NCBI RefSeq assembly: GCF_000264905.1
Contig: NW_006763147.1
Coordinates: forward strand, 577,328 to 641,327
Origin: Stereum hirsutum FP-91666 SS1
Taxonomy: Eukaryota > Basidiomycota > Agaricomycetes > Russulales > Stereaceae
Direction of reading: 5' to 3'
DNA: 64,000 nucleotides
Part shown: positions 1 to 11,215 of the stretch, one piece after another
Position numbering within the stretch: the stretch's first letter is position 1
Layout of the letters: each line of letters begins with the position of its first letter
The notes under the pieces: model-generated
What the model saw: the letters and a program-made list of their open reading frames with translations, nothing else
Databases searched by the model: none
Told to the model about the DNA's origin: nothing
Made by a program: the position numbers and the translations under genes

Positions 1-929
1 AGGATATCACGTTCCGATCCCCTATAAGTAACCCTTAATGAGTCTGATCCGACGTTACCTTGAACATGAGGTCAGAGACAGGGTCAAATCGCGGATCCTA
101 ATTGGGGACAGAAAATCGCGTAAACCCCGATGAGAGCATCTTGAAGGCGCGTATGACTGTAAAGATAGGTAGGATTGACGACCGCGATACACGATACCGA
201 CCGACAACACAGAAAAGATCTACATCCCGGTGCAAATCCTGGTTAGAAAACGACGAAACGCGCAGCTTGGAACGCGCTGAACGAGCGTTCTGGAGAGGAG
301 ATACATGAGCAACTGAGCGGTGATACATGAAAGAGCCCACGACCCAGCCGATTCTGCGCCCCAAGGAATGCATGGTAAACGCACCCCAGACAAATGGAGT
401 CCCAAACTCGCGTCGCCGAAGATACGCCCACAAAGGCGCCTTGTCCCATCTTCGAAATGAGGGAGAGGCGACGCATTTCTCGGGACCGCATCAGTATAAG
501 CAAATATTGCTCCACTTACATCTAAAGCTGTCGATGAGGACATAGACAGTAGTACTCAGAAGCTCTAAGCCCTCAAGTAATCCGATATGTAACACTCACC
601 TCCCGGAAAAGATGCGGTTGTCACTGCAAGACAAGAATAGTCCGAGCTGTGTTACTTATCCGATCAGTTTTCAGTAAAACACTTGCGCTGTCTGGACAAA
701 GACAGAGAGAGCAGTGCGTATGGAAACCGTTGTGTCTTTTGCCGTACATATGAGTCGCTGTTCGACGTTGAAAACGTTGAACTTGAAAGCGCGAGGCGTG
801 TGAAACGACGAACATTCCAGGGCATTCTGTGTGGCGTTATGGCTTTCCATAAATGGTACAGGACTATGACACAGTAAGCCACGATTCCCCTTCTTCCCGA
901 ACACCCACGACGACGGTGAGCTCACCGAC
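1..929. other. Intergenic, no gene recognised
   Basis: Only short overlapping open frames on both strands; none has a recognisable domain or a convincing chain of splice sites. The last part is probably the promoter and 5' UTR of the RING gene starting at 930. Confidence 0.5.
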
Positions 930-3900
930 ATGAACAACGCCAACGGCTTCTTCTCCATCTTCTCTGGCGACGGTGAAGACCCTGACGCACATGCCGAAGC
1001 ATTCCAGGATTTCTTCAGCCATGCGATCGCCGCTGCGCTCACACAGGCCGCTGCATCCAATGAACCCCCTGTCGATGACGGCACAGACGACTTGGAGATG
1101 CCACCGCTAGAGCCTATTGTCACTGTCCACCGACATCCAACCAATGCTGGTGATAATACTCACGACGACGATTTATCAATGCCGGCTCTCGAGCCCATAC
1201 CCACTTCAAACACCGCTGCCGATACTGATGATGCCACCGCCGATGTTCGGGATTACACGTCAATGCCAGACCTTGAGCCTATCACAGAGAACAGACACGA
1301 AGGTGCTCCTACGACCTCAGGTAATGTCGTTATTATTTCACCGCGCGGTGACCTTAGGAACATTCGTCCCTTTGCTGCCTACCTTCTTTTGTCTTTACCA
1401 TTCACACCGCTGATTCTATTATTTTACCAGCACAATCTGATACCCCCGACCACTCAGCTCCCCGTACCCGTCCGCGAAGTGACACCAATCGTAGTGACAC
1501 CTCCATGCCCGATCTCGAGTCTGTATCGGACTCGTCGGAAGACGATGATGACGACGGCGACGATGGCAGCAACTGGGATGATTCAGAACGCGACGCTGAC
1601 GACGTCGAGATGATCGTAGAAGACGATGACGGAGATCCGACGTGGGAGGATGCCCACAGCGCCGATGCTCCACCACGAGAACCCGCCGCTGCTGCCGCGA
1701 ACGCTGGCGAAACTCGCAGGGAAGGTGTCACGACGGAGGAAGCCCGTGCGTACTATTCATTGCTAAGCGCTGGACCCTAGACTGACGCTGGTTAACATTG
1801 CAGATGATCATGGTTTCAATCCTTTCACCATGGGCATCCCTGGCCCTCACGGACAAGGACAAGTACCGCTCCCGAATATCAGACAACATTTGCAGTCATT
1901 CTTCGGGGATGTCATGGACGGCGCTAATGGACAACAGCAACAACAAACAGCAAACGGTGCGTATATTTGTAAACTAGGCCTTCCTGATTTGACGCTCAAT
2001 GATCTTCCTCCAGTTCCACCGCCGTTCGACGTCCCGAATGGACCGGGGCCACACGCCCACGCAGAAGCGGCCCAGCCCATATTCGACATCGGCTTTGACG
2101 TCTGGATCACGGACGAGAACGGGCACCAGAACCACGTCCACCACGGGCACCTCCCGCACGGTCACGGCCCCCCTCCTGCCCATGGTCCCGCACCACCTCC
2201 TAATGCCAACGGGAACCCGAACGCTCCTGGCGGAGGCGCCTTCGCGAACTTCGGCGAGATGGTCGCTGCTATGACGGCGGCTGCGCTAGCCAGGGGCGGA
2301 GACGGGGCGAATGCTAACGCTGGTCCTCATGATCCGAATGCTCCACCACCACCACCCGGCATGACCAACTTTGCGGACATGATGGATATGGCGATTCCTC
2401 TAGATCTTGGTGGAATATTCGGTATGATGGGTATGATGCCAGAGAGAGAAGAGAGGGAGGATCCGGAGCGGGCCAGGGTTTTGATCAGTGGACTGGAGGC
2501 GGTACCGGAAGGGTTGGTGAAGAGGATGCAGAGGTGTGACGAATTGGATGGTGGTGCGGAGGGTGCGGGCGTGGGATGTGCGATTTGCTGGGAAGGCCTT
2601 GGGTTGGAGGAGAGCGAAGGGAAGGTTGATGGACAGGAAGGTGAGGAAGAGGGAACGAAGTGGGGCAAGAGGAAGGCCGAGGAAGATGCGTCTACCGTCA
2701 GTGAAAGACCTGAAAGTCAGATGAGGATGGACGTTCCGGAGCAGGCACCCACACCGATGGACGAGAGTGCTGGGCCGTCTCCATTGCATCCCGCAATGAT
2801 GGACCACGACTCCGAGATGCTGGAGGCTACATCTTCAGCAACAACAACCGCCTCTGCTTCGACTTCTGACGCCATGCAAGCTTCTTCGTCTACTGCATCT
2901 ACTTCGGCCGCACAACCTCCAGTATCTGCTACTTCCTCTACTTCCACTTCGACGCCCGCTCCCGCCCCAACGTCCGAAAATACCTCTTCGTCTTCCTCAT
3001 CCTCCTCCACTCGTACACCGACAACTCCCAAGAAACCTCTTCCCCGCGTCGTCACTCTTCCATGCTCCCATGTCTTCCATTCCGCATGTCTTCTTCCCTG
3101 GTTCTCTCGCCCACGCCAAACAACCTGCCCAACTTGCAGGTTCAACATCGACCCCGAGAACTTAACCTACCAACCTCGACCCATCAGCCCTTTACCGACC
3201 CGAGCGGCTCGAGTTCATACCCCAGGCGGTCCGGCTCGGGTCCATACCCCAGGCGGTCGTGCTCCCCCAACCATCTTCAATGGCGTCCGTGCGGCTGATA
3301 TTGTTCGTCCGGCCGCTGCTGCCGCCGTCTCAACTCCCCATCCGAATGCACCTCCTCGCCCAGGTTCTGCACCTCCTGCTACTACACCTACCCCTCAAAC
3401 TGACGCCACCAACACTCCCACTGCAGCGCCTGCTCAGGGTCCTGCTCCCACGCCGACTGGAGCTGGAGCTCCGCCTATCGGGCCCCGTAATACGAACTTC
3501 CTCGGTGCGCGGCCGGGCGGGATATTCAATTATATGGCGCCGCCGTTCAATGGGTCGTTCACGTTCACAACTGCGATCCCTGTGAGGGCCTCGAGGGGAA
3601 CTCAGACGCCTCAGCAGCCTCCTGCTACGAACGGTCCCGGTCCCGCTCCTACTACGAACGGTTCCACTCCCGCTCCTGCTCAAGAACCCGCTCAGGCGAC
3701 GCAGGCTAATCCACCCCAACAAGCGCAGACGAACCCTGCTCCCGAAACACATACAAACCCACCACCACCACAGCCGCCCCATGTCCATGCGTTTGCAGGT
3801 GGCCCTCCTGGCACCGGTAATGCTCCGATGTTTGCGAATTTCATCAGGCATTGGGCACAACAGCAGCAGGGGGGAGTTCCTTGGGGTCAGACCTTGCCGA

Positions 3901-4874
3901 GAGCTCAGCCCCAGAATGAGAATCAGGTACCACCAACGTATGTGCCGCAGCCGGCACCTACTGCGAACGCACCGCCGCCACCGCCACCACCACCAGCTAA
4001 CACAGAACCCACGGAGAATGCGCCTGCACCCACTGCTACGAACGTACCACCACAACCCGCAGCGGATGCTCCGCCGCCAACCCCGCGACCGAGGGCAGGC
4101 AATCTACCACCGTTGCCACCGCTCGGCGCAGGATTCCCCCGGATAGCGATGGATGGCGGGATGTGGATGGGTAATGCGTTTGTCGTTCCTGTTCCTGCCA
4201 CGATGTTGCCGCCGGATATCTTCCCTGGTTTCCCTGGGATGGTACACGGGCAGGCGGGACAGCCGAACGCTGCTCGACCTCAACCGCAGGGTCAACCGGG
4301 GGCTACTCAACAGAACGCTCCTGCTCCTCAACCTCAGGCCCAGGAGAATGATGCTCAGCCGAATGCTCAGCCCGCGCCTCAGCAGCCACCACCCCGCGGA
4401 CCGCCTCGACAAGGTGCTCCACGGTTCTGGACTCGTGCGGACTACGGATTTGGACCTGGCGCGCCCGGCCAAAGACACAGACCTCCAAGGGAGAAAAAGC
4501 CGTGGACGCTTCCTGCTCCTCCTGGAGCGACGTTGAGGCAAAGGGTCGAGCAGAGGGAGAGGGATGTCGGATTGAGGTGTGACGATGTTTCTTGTGGTCT
4601 GGCGCCGGAGGATGACGATCCTCTCCCTGAGAATGTGGACACGAAGATGGTGAGGCTGAGGCGTGTGGGTGCTACGGAAGAGGGAGAGACAGCTTGTGCT
4701 CATAGGTTCCATGCGGGGTGTTTGGTGAGTGCGGAGAGGGTGGCGGGGTGGGGCGATGGGACGAGAGGTGGAGATATGGACGATGGAAGGGTGCAGGTTG
4801 CGTGTCCGGCTTGTAGAGTTGTGGGTGAGGTGAGAAGGGAGGAGTGGGATGAGGGTGTGAGGTCGTTGGCTTGA
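930..4874 (+). CDS. Large protein with two RING-type zinc fingers, low-complexity
   Basis: Probable RING-type E3 ubiquitin ligase or scaffold. Exons read as 930-1320, 1431-1745 and 1804-4874, with a possible 57-nt in-frame intron at 1957-2013; all junctions are GT-AG and the phases agree. The product is about 1,240-1,258 aa. The N-terminus is acidic and carries four degenerate copies of an MPxLEP motif. The middle and end are rich in Pro, Ala, Gln and Thr. The first finger is RING-H2, but its ligands are split: CAIC near 2575, then CSHVFHSAC and CPTC near 3062-3140, with about 155 residues of Glu- and Ser-rich insert. A second finger lies at the extreme C-terminus (CDDVSC, CAHRFHAGC, CPAC). 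The start ATG follows CTCACCGAC, a good context. Substrate and partners cannot be told. RING identity is seen; ligase activity is inferred. Confidence 0.85.
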
Positions 4875-5619
4875 AAGACTTTGATGCTTTTCGTTTATTG
4901 TGGTTTGTTCAGTCGGACCCTTTGATTTTCTCTTCTCTCTGTTTCTCGTCCAGTCGTTGCTATCGATAACCGTTCTTCACATCACTATGCAATTTCTTTT
5001 CTTCTCTTCCTCGGTACGGGGCTTTTAATCATATTTAACCTCTGTCATCTTCCTGTTTCTTTCCTCTTACAGATACTTTACGTTCCCACAGCTCTTTCTC
5101 ACCTATCTCTGCATCTCTCGCTATCCCCGTGTCTGTACGGTACTGTTCCTTTTTGAAGTCTTCTGTCGTAGTCACTGAAGTTAGGTATATCTTGTAAAAG
5201 TGATCGTACTCTTCTAGCCCCAATATGATATTTTCCCGCCTATGAGCTGAAAGAATACACTGGTCGATCATGAGATGAAAGAGCAGGCTCGCCGATAATT
5301 ATCACGAAAGCCGGCGAGTTGGCTCAAACTTTAGACTCCGCGAGAACATGGGCTGTGACTAACGCGTGACGGAACGCGTCGGACACCGTCTGACACCGTT
5401 TCGTTCTTCAACCATATCCTGCTGTCCGCGTCTTGGTTTTCTACGACACCAATAGGTATTGACGCGTGTTTCTTAGTTCTCGCGTATTACGACTGGCTTT
5501 CACGACCATTCAGTCTTCGAATATCCGTCAAATACTGTAAGTCCGTATGATGACTTTCGAGATGCTCTGTCACACTGACGAATTCACGCCTTGTCCGGTT
5601 CGTCATCTATTAGAACGCG
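4875..5619. other. Intergenic between RING gene and ORC6-like gene
   Basis: T- and C-rich stretches fit the 3' UTR of the RING gene and the promoter of the next. No ORF with a recognisable family. Confidence 0.5.
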
Positions 5620-7598
5620 ATGGCACCAGTGGAAGAGAGTCAAATCGACACCTTCTCAGAACGCCCAGAAGTACGAAGCCGAGCGAAAGACTTATACAAA
5701 CGTACCCGTCTCATTACGGGGCCTGGCACTGGATATGACCTTCGAGAAGGAGCTCCTGGGCTTCCGGCCATTTGTGCGCTGCTTGCTTGCGAAGAGTATG
5801 TTATCACAGATATTCCTCGTATCTTTTCATGTTTACAAGGATGTACTGATACTGATGCTGATGCCCCACGCAATAGGCTCAACTATCCGGACGTATCCGA
5901 GAAGATCGCACAGAAGTCGTCGTCTCTTGCGGCAAAGGTATTCCAAGCAACATTGCACAAAGTGCGCACCGCTCTGGCAGCGAAGGGCAAAAGTCGAGAT
6001 TCTGTCGCTGTCGAGGCGTCTAGTCTGCGGCCTCACAAAGTCAAACGCCCAACGCTAACGTACCAGGTCATCATTGCCGACCATAAAATTGGACAGCAAG
6101 ACATTGTGTCCGAATGGTTCAAGATGGTAGAGAAGGCTCTGCGTGGCCATAAGGACTTTCGCAAGACCTTCTCCTCGAGATCGGTTTCGAATGTATCCGA
6201 CAGCGAAAGCTCGGAGGTGAAGGCTGCGGTGGCGTATTGGGTCATCAGAGTCCTCAAATATCAAACGGTAAGCGCCGTCTCGCAAATCCAACTGTGCATT
6301 TTTTGATGATCATGATCACTGCGTAGAAATTTAACATGCATCGCGCAGACCTTCTAGGCCGATATCACCTCCATGACACTACCTTTTCTCTGCTCGTGAA
6401 ATTCATGGATACGGCTTGTTCTGAATGTGCCACTCAAATCGCCACGGAACGAGAGGCGTACAATGAAAAGCATAGGGCGAGGAGATCCCTGTCTAGACTG
6501 CCATCCGAAGATGCTTCCAACTCGATGGCCGCATCTTCGTCGACTGGTTTTCCTTCTCGTCAGTCGTCCATATCGTTACACCGCCCTCCTTCACCCACTC
6601 CTTCACCGGTCAAACGCAGCCGTCTCCAACTCTCTCCATCCAAGTCCTCCCTGAGATCTCTGACCTCGACCCCGGTCGGGAAGCGCAAGCTCGACTTCGT
6701 CATCCCTGCGAGCGATGGCCGAGCATCTTCGGCGGCAGAGGAGGACGAGTCTGTAGACGAAATGACACCTTCCAAGCGACAAAAACGTGACTCGTCGGTT
6801 TTCGCCTCTACTACCAAACACAAGACACCCGGCATCACTTCCAGATCCTACGACAAGTTCGACGTTCCTATGCCACTACCTCCTACAGCTCTTACTCCTG
6901 GGCCGAGGCGTGCTTCTGCAGCCGGGACTTCGACAACGACATCCTTATCGAGGCTCACACTCGAAGGTGCAGAACTATTCATGGACGACGACGACGATGA
7001 GGTCGGTCTTTTGTTGAAAGAGACAGAGCAACTCACAGATGACGACGGAGACGTCGAGATGTCAGATAATTTGTTCGCCGAAACGGTCACTCCTGCTCCG
7101 TCTGAACATGAATCAGAGGGTGCAGAGCCTGAGCCTTTGACACCTCGTCGGTCAACCCGAGTCCCTACATCGCGTGCCCTTCAGTCGTCCAACGCGGACA
7201 CGACACCCAGATCCAAACAGTCCCGAAAGAACCCCTCGGGCTCTCGCTCAGCCGTGTCCACTCCTAAAGCCGACAAAAGTCCAACGAAATCTACGAGTAA
7301 AGCGAAAGCGTCACAGTCCACACCCAAAGCTGTCCGTACCGGCCACTCATCGGAGGACGTCTTGAATGGTGACGGCGCATCGGACGAAGACGAGGAAGAC
7401 GATGACATTTTACCGCCTCCGCGGAGATCGCGTCCGGTACTTCTCGGGTACAAACAGTGGGCTAGTAGAGCACCCAGGGTGGAGAGGGAACGGAGAGCCG
7501 GTGAGAAGAGAGTCCAGGGTCTCGTGGAGAAGTACGGTGAACATCCTTTCGACTGGGTGAGGAATAGGGGCTCGGACCGCGGAGCGGTGGCTGCATGA
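5620..7598 (+). CDS. ORC6: Probable origin recognition complex subunit 6
   Basis: Three exons, 5620-5795, 5877-6267 and 6327-7598, with matching phases (2 and 0), give about 612 aa. The first 230 residues look all-helical, with two segments that resemble the TFIIB-like cyclin folds of ORC6 (around GLPAICALLACEE and KAAVAYWVIRVLKYQT). A long Ser/Thr/Pro-rich and acidic region with many SP/TP sites follows; these are potential CDK sites, as expected for ORC6. The C-terminus has GYKQWASRA, which resembles the conserved Y-x-x-W helix by which ORC6 binds ORC3. ORC6 loads MCM helicase at origins in the nucleus. The overall layout (folds, disordered linker, short C-terminal helix) matches, but sequence identity to known ORC6 is low, so the name rests on pattern. 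It could be an unrelated nuclear phosphoprotein. Confidence 0.55.
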
Positions 7599-7813
7599 TG
7601 GATCGGGACGACATATGACCGATAGACGCGGTTCTGGGTGTACGCAAGTCTCATCTCTAGCGAAGGTCGAGGTACATCGAATGGTCATTGCTTTGATGTC
7701 AATAAACACGAGGGCATTCGCAATCTCACATAATCTTCCCCCGCATGTAGCCTCTCGTCGCCTTGAGCTGCCGCTCCGATCGTTCCTCAACCTCAAAGTT
7801 TTCTTCGTTCAAT

Positions 7814-8767
7814 ATGGCTATCCTCCTCTCGTCTGAGCCCATCACAATTACACCATCACAATCAGAACTCACAAACTCGCGTCTCACTCCACAACACCTC
7901 GAGACTGCTATCCGCGCCTTGCATCAAGACGGTCTCGTCGTTATCGAGAATATCATTCCCCATGATCTCATCGACCACCTTAATCCACGTATGGTACAAG
8001 ACGCCCTCGTCCTTCAATCGCGCAAGGAGAACAGTCCATACAACTACAATCCGGGCAACATCCAACAAGATCCCCCTCCATCCTCCGAGTTCTTCCACCC
8101 CGAGATCTTCCTCAATCCCATCGTCAACCAAATCACCTCCACTCATCTCGGTCCTAACCCAAAGATGACCTTCATGTCTGCAAACACTGCACTTCCCGAC
8201 CCTACACTATCGTCTCAGCCCGTCCATTCCGACGCCGATTTCGCACACCCCACTCATGCGTTCGCTGTCGTCGTGAATGTCCCACTCACGACGATGACGC
8301 CGGCTAACGGATCGACGGAGATCTGGCTGGGAACGCATACATCAGAGTTATCTGGCCCTCATGCTCAGGAAGGAGTACACGGGGAGCGTGCTTCCGGCCG
8401 CATCAAGCACGAGTATCTCGATAGTCGAAGGACAGTACGCCCGCCGTCACAGCCAGTCGTGAAGAAGGGCAGCGCAATTATTCGGGATCTGCGACTATGG
8501 CACGCTGGGAAACCGAACACGGTGCTGGATGGGAAAGGAAGCCCTCGGGTGATGTTGGCGATGATACACTTTGCGCCTTGGTATCGTAACGGGATGGTTC
8601 CGGAGATGGGAGAGGATGCGAGAGAGAAGATAGAGGGCGTAAGGGAAAAGTTGAAGGAGGTCGGAGGCTTAGAGGTGCCGATGGAGTATAAGGCGACTGA
8701 GGAAGTCTTGCAGACGTATATGACTAGACCGTTCGGTAATGCGTATGACTTCGGACAGGCAGACTGA
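7814..8767 (+). CDS. Phytanoyl-CoA dioxygenase (PhyH) family protein
   Basis: Single-exon gene of 317 aa. It has the non-haem Fe(II)/2-oxoglutarate fold signature of PhyH: an iron-binding HSDADF motif near residue 139 (H-x-D) and the distal His in LWHAGKPN near residue 234, followed by a basic segment. The N-terminus contains a typical DGLVVIENIIP strand. Fungal members of this family hydroxylate small molecules, often in secondary metabolism; the substrate cannot be predicted here. ATG 7814 was chosen because it opens the conserved part. The frame extends further 5' without another in-frame ATG in good context. No signal peptide, so likely cytosolic or peroxisomal. It starts 215 bp after the ORC6-like gene and ends convergent with the MYND gene. 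Confidence 0.85.
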   Translation: MAILLSSEPITITPSQSELTNSRLTPQHLETAIRALHQDGLVVIENIIPHDLIDHLNPRMVQDALVLQSRKENSPYNYNPGNIQQDPPPSSEFFHPEIFLNPIVNQITSTHLGPNPKMTFMSANTALPDPTLSSQPVHSDADFAHPTHAFAVVVNVPLTTMTPANGSTEIWLGTHTSELSGPHAQEGVHGERASGRIKHEYLDSRRTVRPPSQPVVKKGSAIIRDLRLWHAGKPNTVLDGKGSPRVMLAMIHFAPWYRNGMVPEMGEDAREKIEGVREKLKEVGGLEVPMEYKATEEVLQTYMTRPFGNAYDFGQAD

Positions 8768-8964
8768 GGGAAGTGCTGGAAGCTTATAGAATGAGTGTCA
8801 TTTGAGGCTTCCGTGAATATGATGTGAATGGGGAAGTATGGCTTGAATCGTACAGGGTAAACGACTCGTACTCCACTATAGTAATACATAGGCGCCAGCT
8901 GACGAGATGAGAATCGAGATGACAATAAAAATCATAAAAATGGCCAAATACAGTGTCAAGCGTC

Positions 8965-10830
8965 TCAGATGATATGCTGAACCATTGGTGCTGACGGTTC
9001 GAGCTCTGGAGTCGGGTTATGAGCCGGCTTTCGACCCATCCTCTTGTTATTCCTCCTCCATTTCTCGATACTCTTGTACCATTCGTTATACCTCTCCTCG
9101 ACATTATCCATCTCCCCGGGATCGTTTTGGATGTTAACCGCGGGCTGCTCTGGGAATCCCTTCCAGTCCTCGCGCTCAAAGCACCCTCGAAACACGTCAA
9201 CATGGGTTATGGCCAACGTCCGGGAGAATTTCTTCTCAAAAGCGGTAGCGGCCTTCTCAGACGGCTTCAACTTCTTCATAAACTTGCCGAACGCCTTATC
9301 CGACTCCTCGAGCTTTAGCGCCTGATGGCCCTTACCCACCAACTCATGCATCCCTTCGTTCTTCAGCATACTCTGTCTCGTCCTTTCCGTCCAGAGCCAT
9401 GGAGTCTTCTTCCTCAATTCGCGATGGCACAAGAAAGCAGGAGCCCAGGGTTGTTCTGACGCCCAGTCGGGGCCAAACTCCGGCAACGCGTATGGACCGG
9501 TGTCAGTGACTAAGGCCATGTTGAATGTGTACATCGCGCAGTCTAGTACGACTTCTTCATCGGCTGCCGTTAAAAAGTAAAGCCAATAATGATCATCGGG
9601 ATCCTGTCCTGGCGTCATAGTTCGCTCCTTCAGGTTGAAGTAACCGAGCTTGTCTTGGAACGTCACGCGCGATGTACCCGCACATATCCCGAAATCAACG
9701 ATTGGGGAAGTGCGGTAGCGAAGACGAAGTCGAGTCCCTGCGGGGGAAGTGGTGATTGATGACGTCGTGGTGTACATTTCCGACAATAAAGCAAAGCAGA
9801 TGGCGGTCAGAATGGGGAGAACGTAACCTTCCCTGCGAATGCGCTCGAAGAATTTGTACCGGATTTCGTCCGACGCAGCAGCAGGCCACCATTCGTGTGG
9901 CCCGAGATCTCGAGGAATTCCGTCAAGGAGGACGATGTTGGCTGCCCAACCAGCGGGTGTTTCTGTGGGATGAGCGCCAGGTCCTGGATTGTTGATAATG
10001 CAGGAGTCAAAGGCTTGATGACGAGGTTTGAGAGGATGGTTGTGGGACCAGTCTACGAGACACGCGAGAAGCCCGTGGAAGGAGTTCAGTTCAATACGCT
10101 CGGTAGATCCTGGGTTGTCTTATAAGCAGTGTGTCATTACTTCAGTCGAACAAAAGCTCTCACCGCAATGTGACTTGTGTGTCTTCCAATCCTTGGTCTG
10201 ACATGCTTGAGAGCAGTACGCGGCCTATCGATACTACATCTTCAGTATTCAGTGTAATCGTATAGGACAAAAACCTACATACCTCGCCGCACGCAGAGCA
10301 ATATTTGAATTTGACACTTGCACTTCTCGCGCGCTTACAACTTGGTTCGGAGCAATTGCTCATGATGTCGGGTGGCAGATAGACCTGTCTCGACGCACAT
10401 ATCTGCTGGGGCGAGGGTACTCCTTCAGAATCATTGTCATTTTTTGCCGTGTTCCTTCCTGTGCGAGATTGGCATGATTAATTTGCTTTTCATCGCATAC
10501 ATAACTTCTTGCGGCGACATAGGGCGACATACTGCATGCAGATCTGTGGGACTTCCAGTCACGGTCTCGGCATTCTACGGAGCAATATCTAACCTGAAAG
10601 GCAACAACAGTCAGTACGAATAGATTTTACTAGCGTGGTGGATCTAAACGTGCCAAGTGACATCCCGAGCAGAACCTCAGCTTTGTCTCGTCCTGAGTGC
10701 CACAGTGGCCGCAGGAAAGACTCGAACTAGTACGATTTTCCTCGTCCGATGCGATATGATGATTCACAGATATGTTTGAAACCTCAGAATAATTCGTAGG
10801 ATCTAGAAGGTTGCCATGGTTGTTTGACAT
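8965..10830 (-). CDS. Protein with two tandem MYND zinc fingers
   Basis: Exons (transcription order) 10830-10654, 10593-10533, 10458-10283, 10224-10164 and 10118-8965 give 542 aa with no stop. Two MYND fingers lie one after the other: CGHC, CSGC, YCSVEC, HRSAC, then CSEPSC, YCSACGE, YCSQAC, HKSHC. Each is split by an intron at the same point, each second-half exon is 61 nt, and the phases are the same (0 then 1), so the second finger arose by internal duplication. The first intron needs a GC donor (see findings). MYND fingers mediate protein-protein contacts. The remaining 380 residues resemble fungal MYND proteins with an MSS51-like C-terminal part, but no catalytic motif is visible. An alternative is a shorter gene starting at ATG 10363 with one finger. 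Confidence 0.8.
10594..10653 (-). other. Proposed GC-AG intron in the MYND gene
   Basis: On the coding strand the first MYND half ends ...CHL and the exon restarts at VRYCS only if the donor is GCACGT at 10653. The nearest GT donor puts the frame out. The acceptor CAG at 10594-10596 is canonical. Confidence 0.5.
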
Positions 10831-10940
10831 GATAGGCTGTCCGAGTGAAGGTGGTGAGGGGGAAGAATTAAGTATGGGATTCTTGTGGGCGTCCGAGGAG
10901 GCGGGGTGTTTTGGCCCGTTGCGACATTCCGCGGCGGTCC

Positions 10941-10974
10941 CTTCTGAATTCAACAGAGCCAAACAAACGCCACA
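10941..10974 (-). repeat. Fragment of dispersed repeat
   Basis: Shares about 30 bp (GCGTTTGTTTGG...TTGAATTCAGAAG) with longer copies at 20552-20718 and 24536-24702 and a fragment at 13621-13649. It lies just upstream of the MYND gene ATG. Confidence 0.6.
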
Positions 10975-11215
10975 CCGGCCCCGCCACATTGCTGATGACT
11001 ATCCTACACGGTTCTGGTAGTGTATTCAAGCTTCTAACTCACTGTACGACCGAACAACGGTTTATTAGATGAGACACACTCATACAAAGTAAATCACCGA
11101 GTTCCATAAACCCTACCACTAAAAAGATCTACATTTATCAGAGAGCCCGGAAAGTGCCAAGTAAAGTACATATAACAAAACCCCAAGATAAGTACTGGCA
11201 AAGTGATGAAACTAA

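Noticed and set aside
3330..4055. Long minus-strand ORF rich in Arg
   Set aside because: It is antisense to the low-complexity GC-rich part of the RING gene and its composition mirrors that coding strand.
8965..10363. A shorter single-MYND gene starting at ATG 10363
   Set aside because: The upstream finger joins in frame through two introns with matching phases, so one longer gene is more likely. The short form stays possible as an alternative start.
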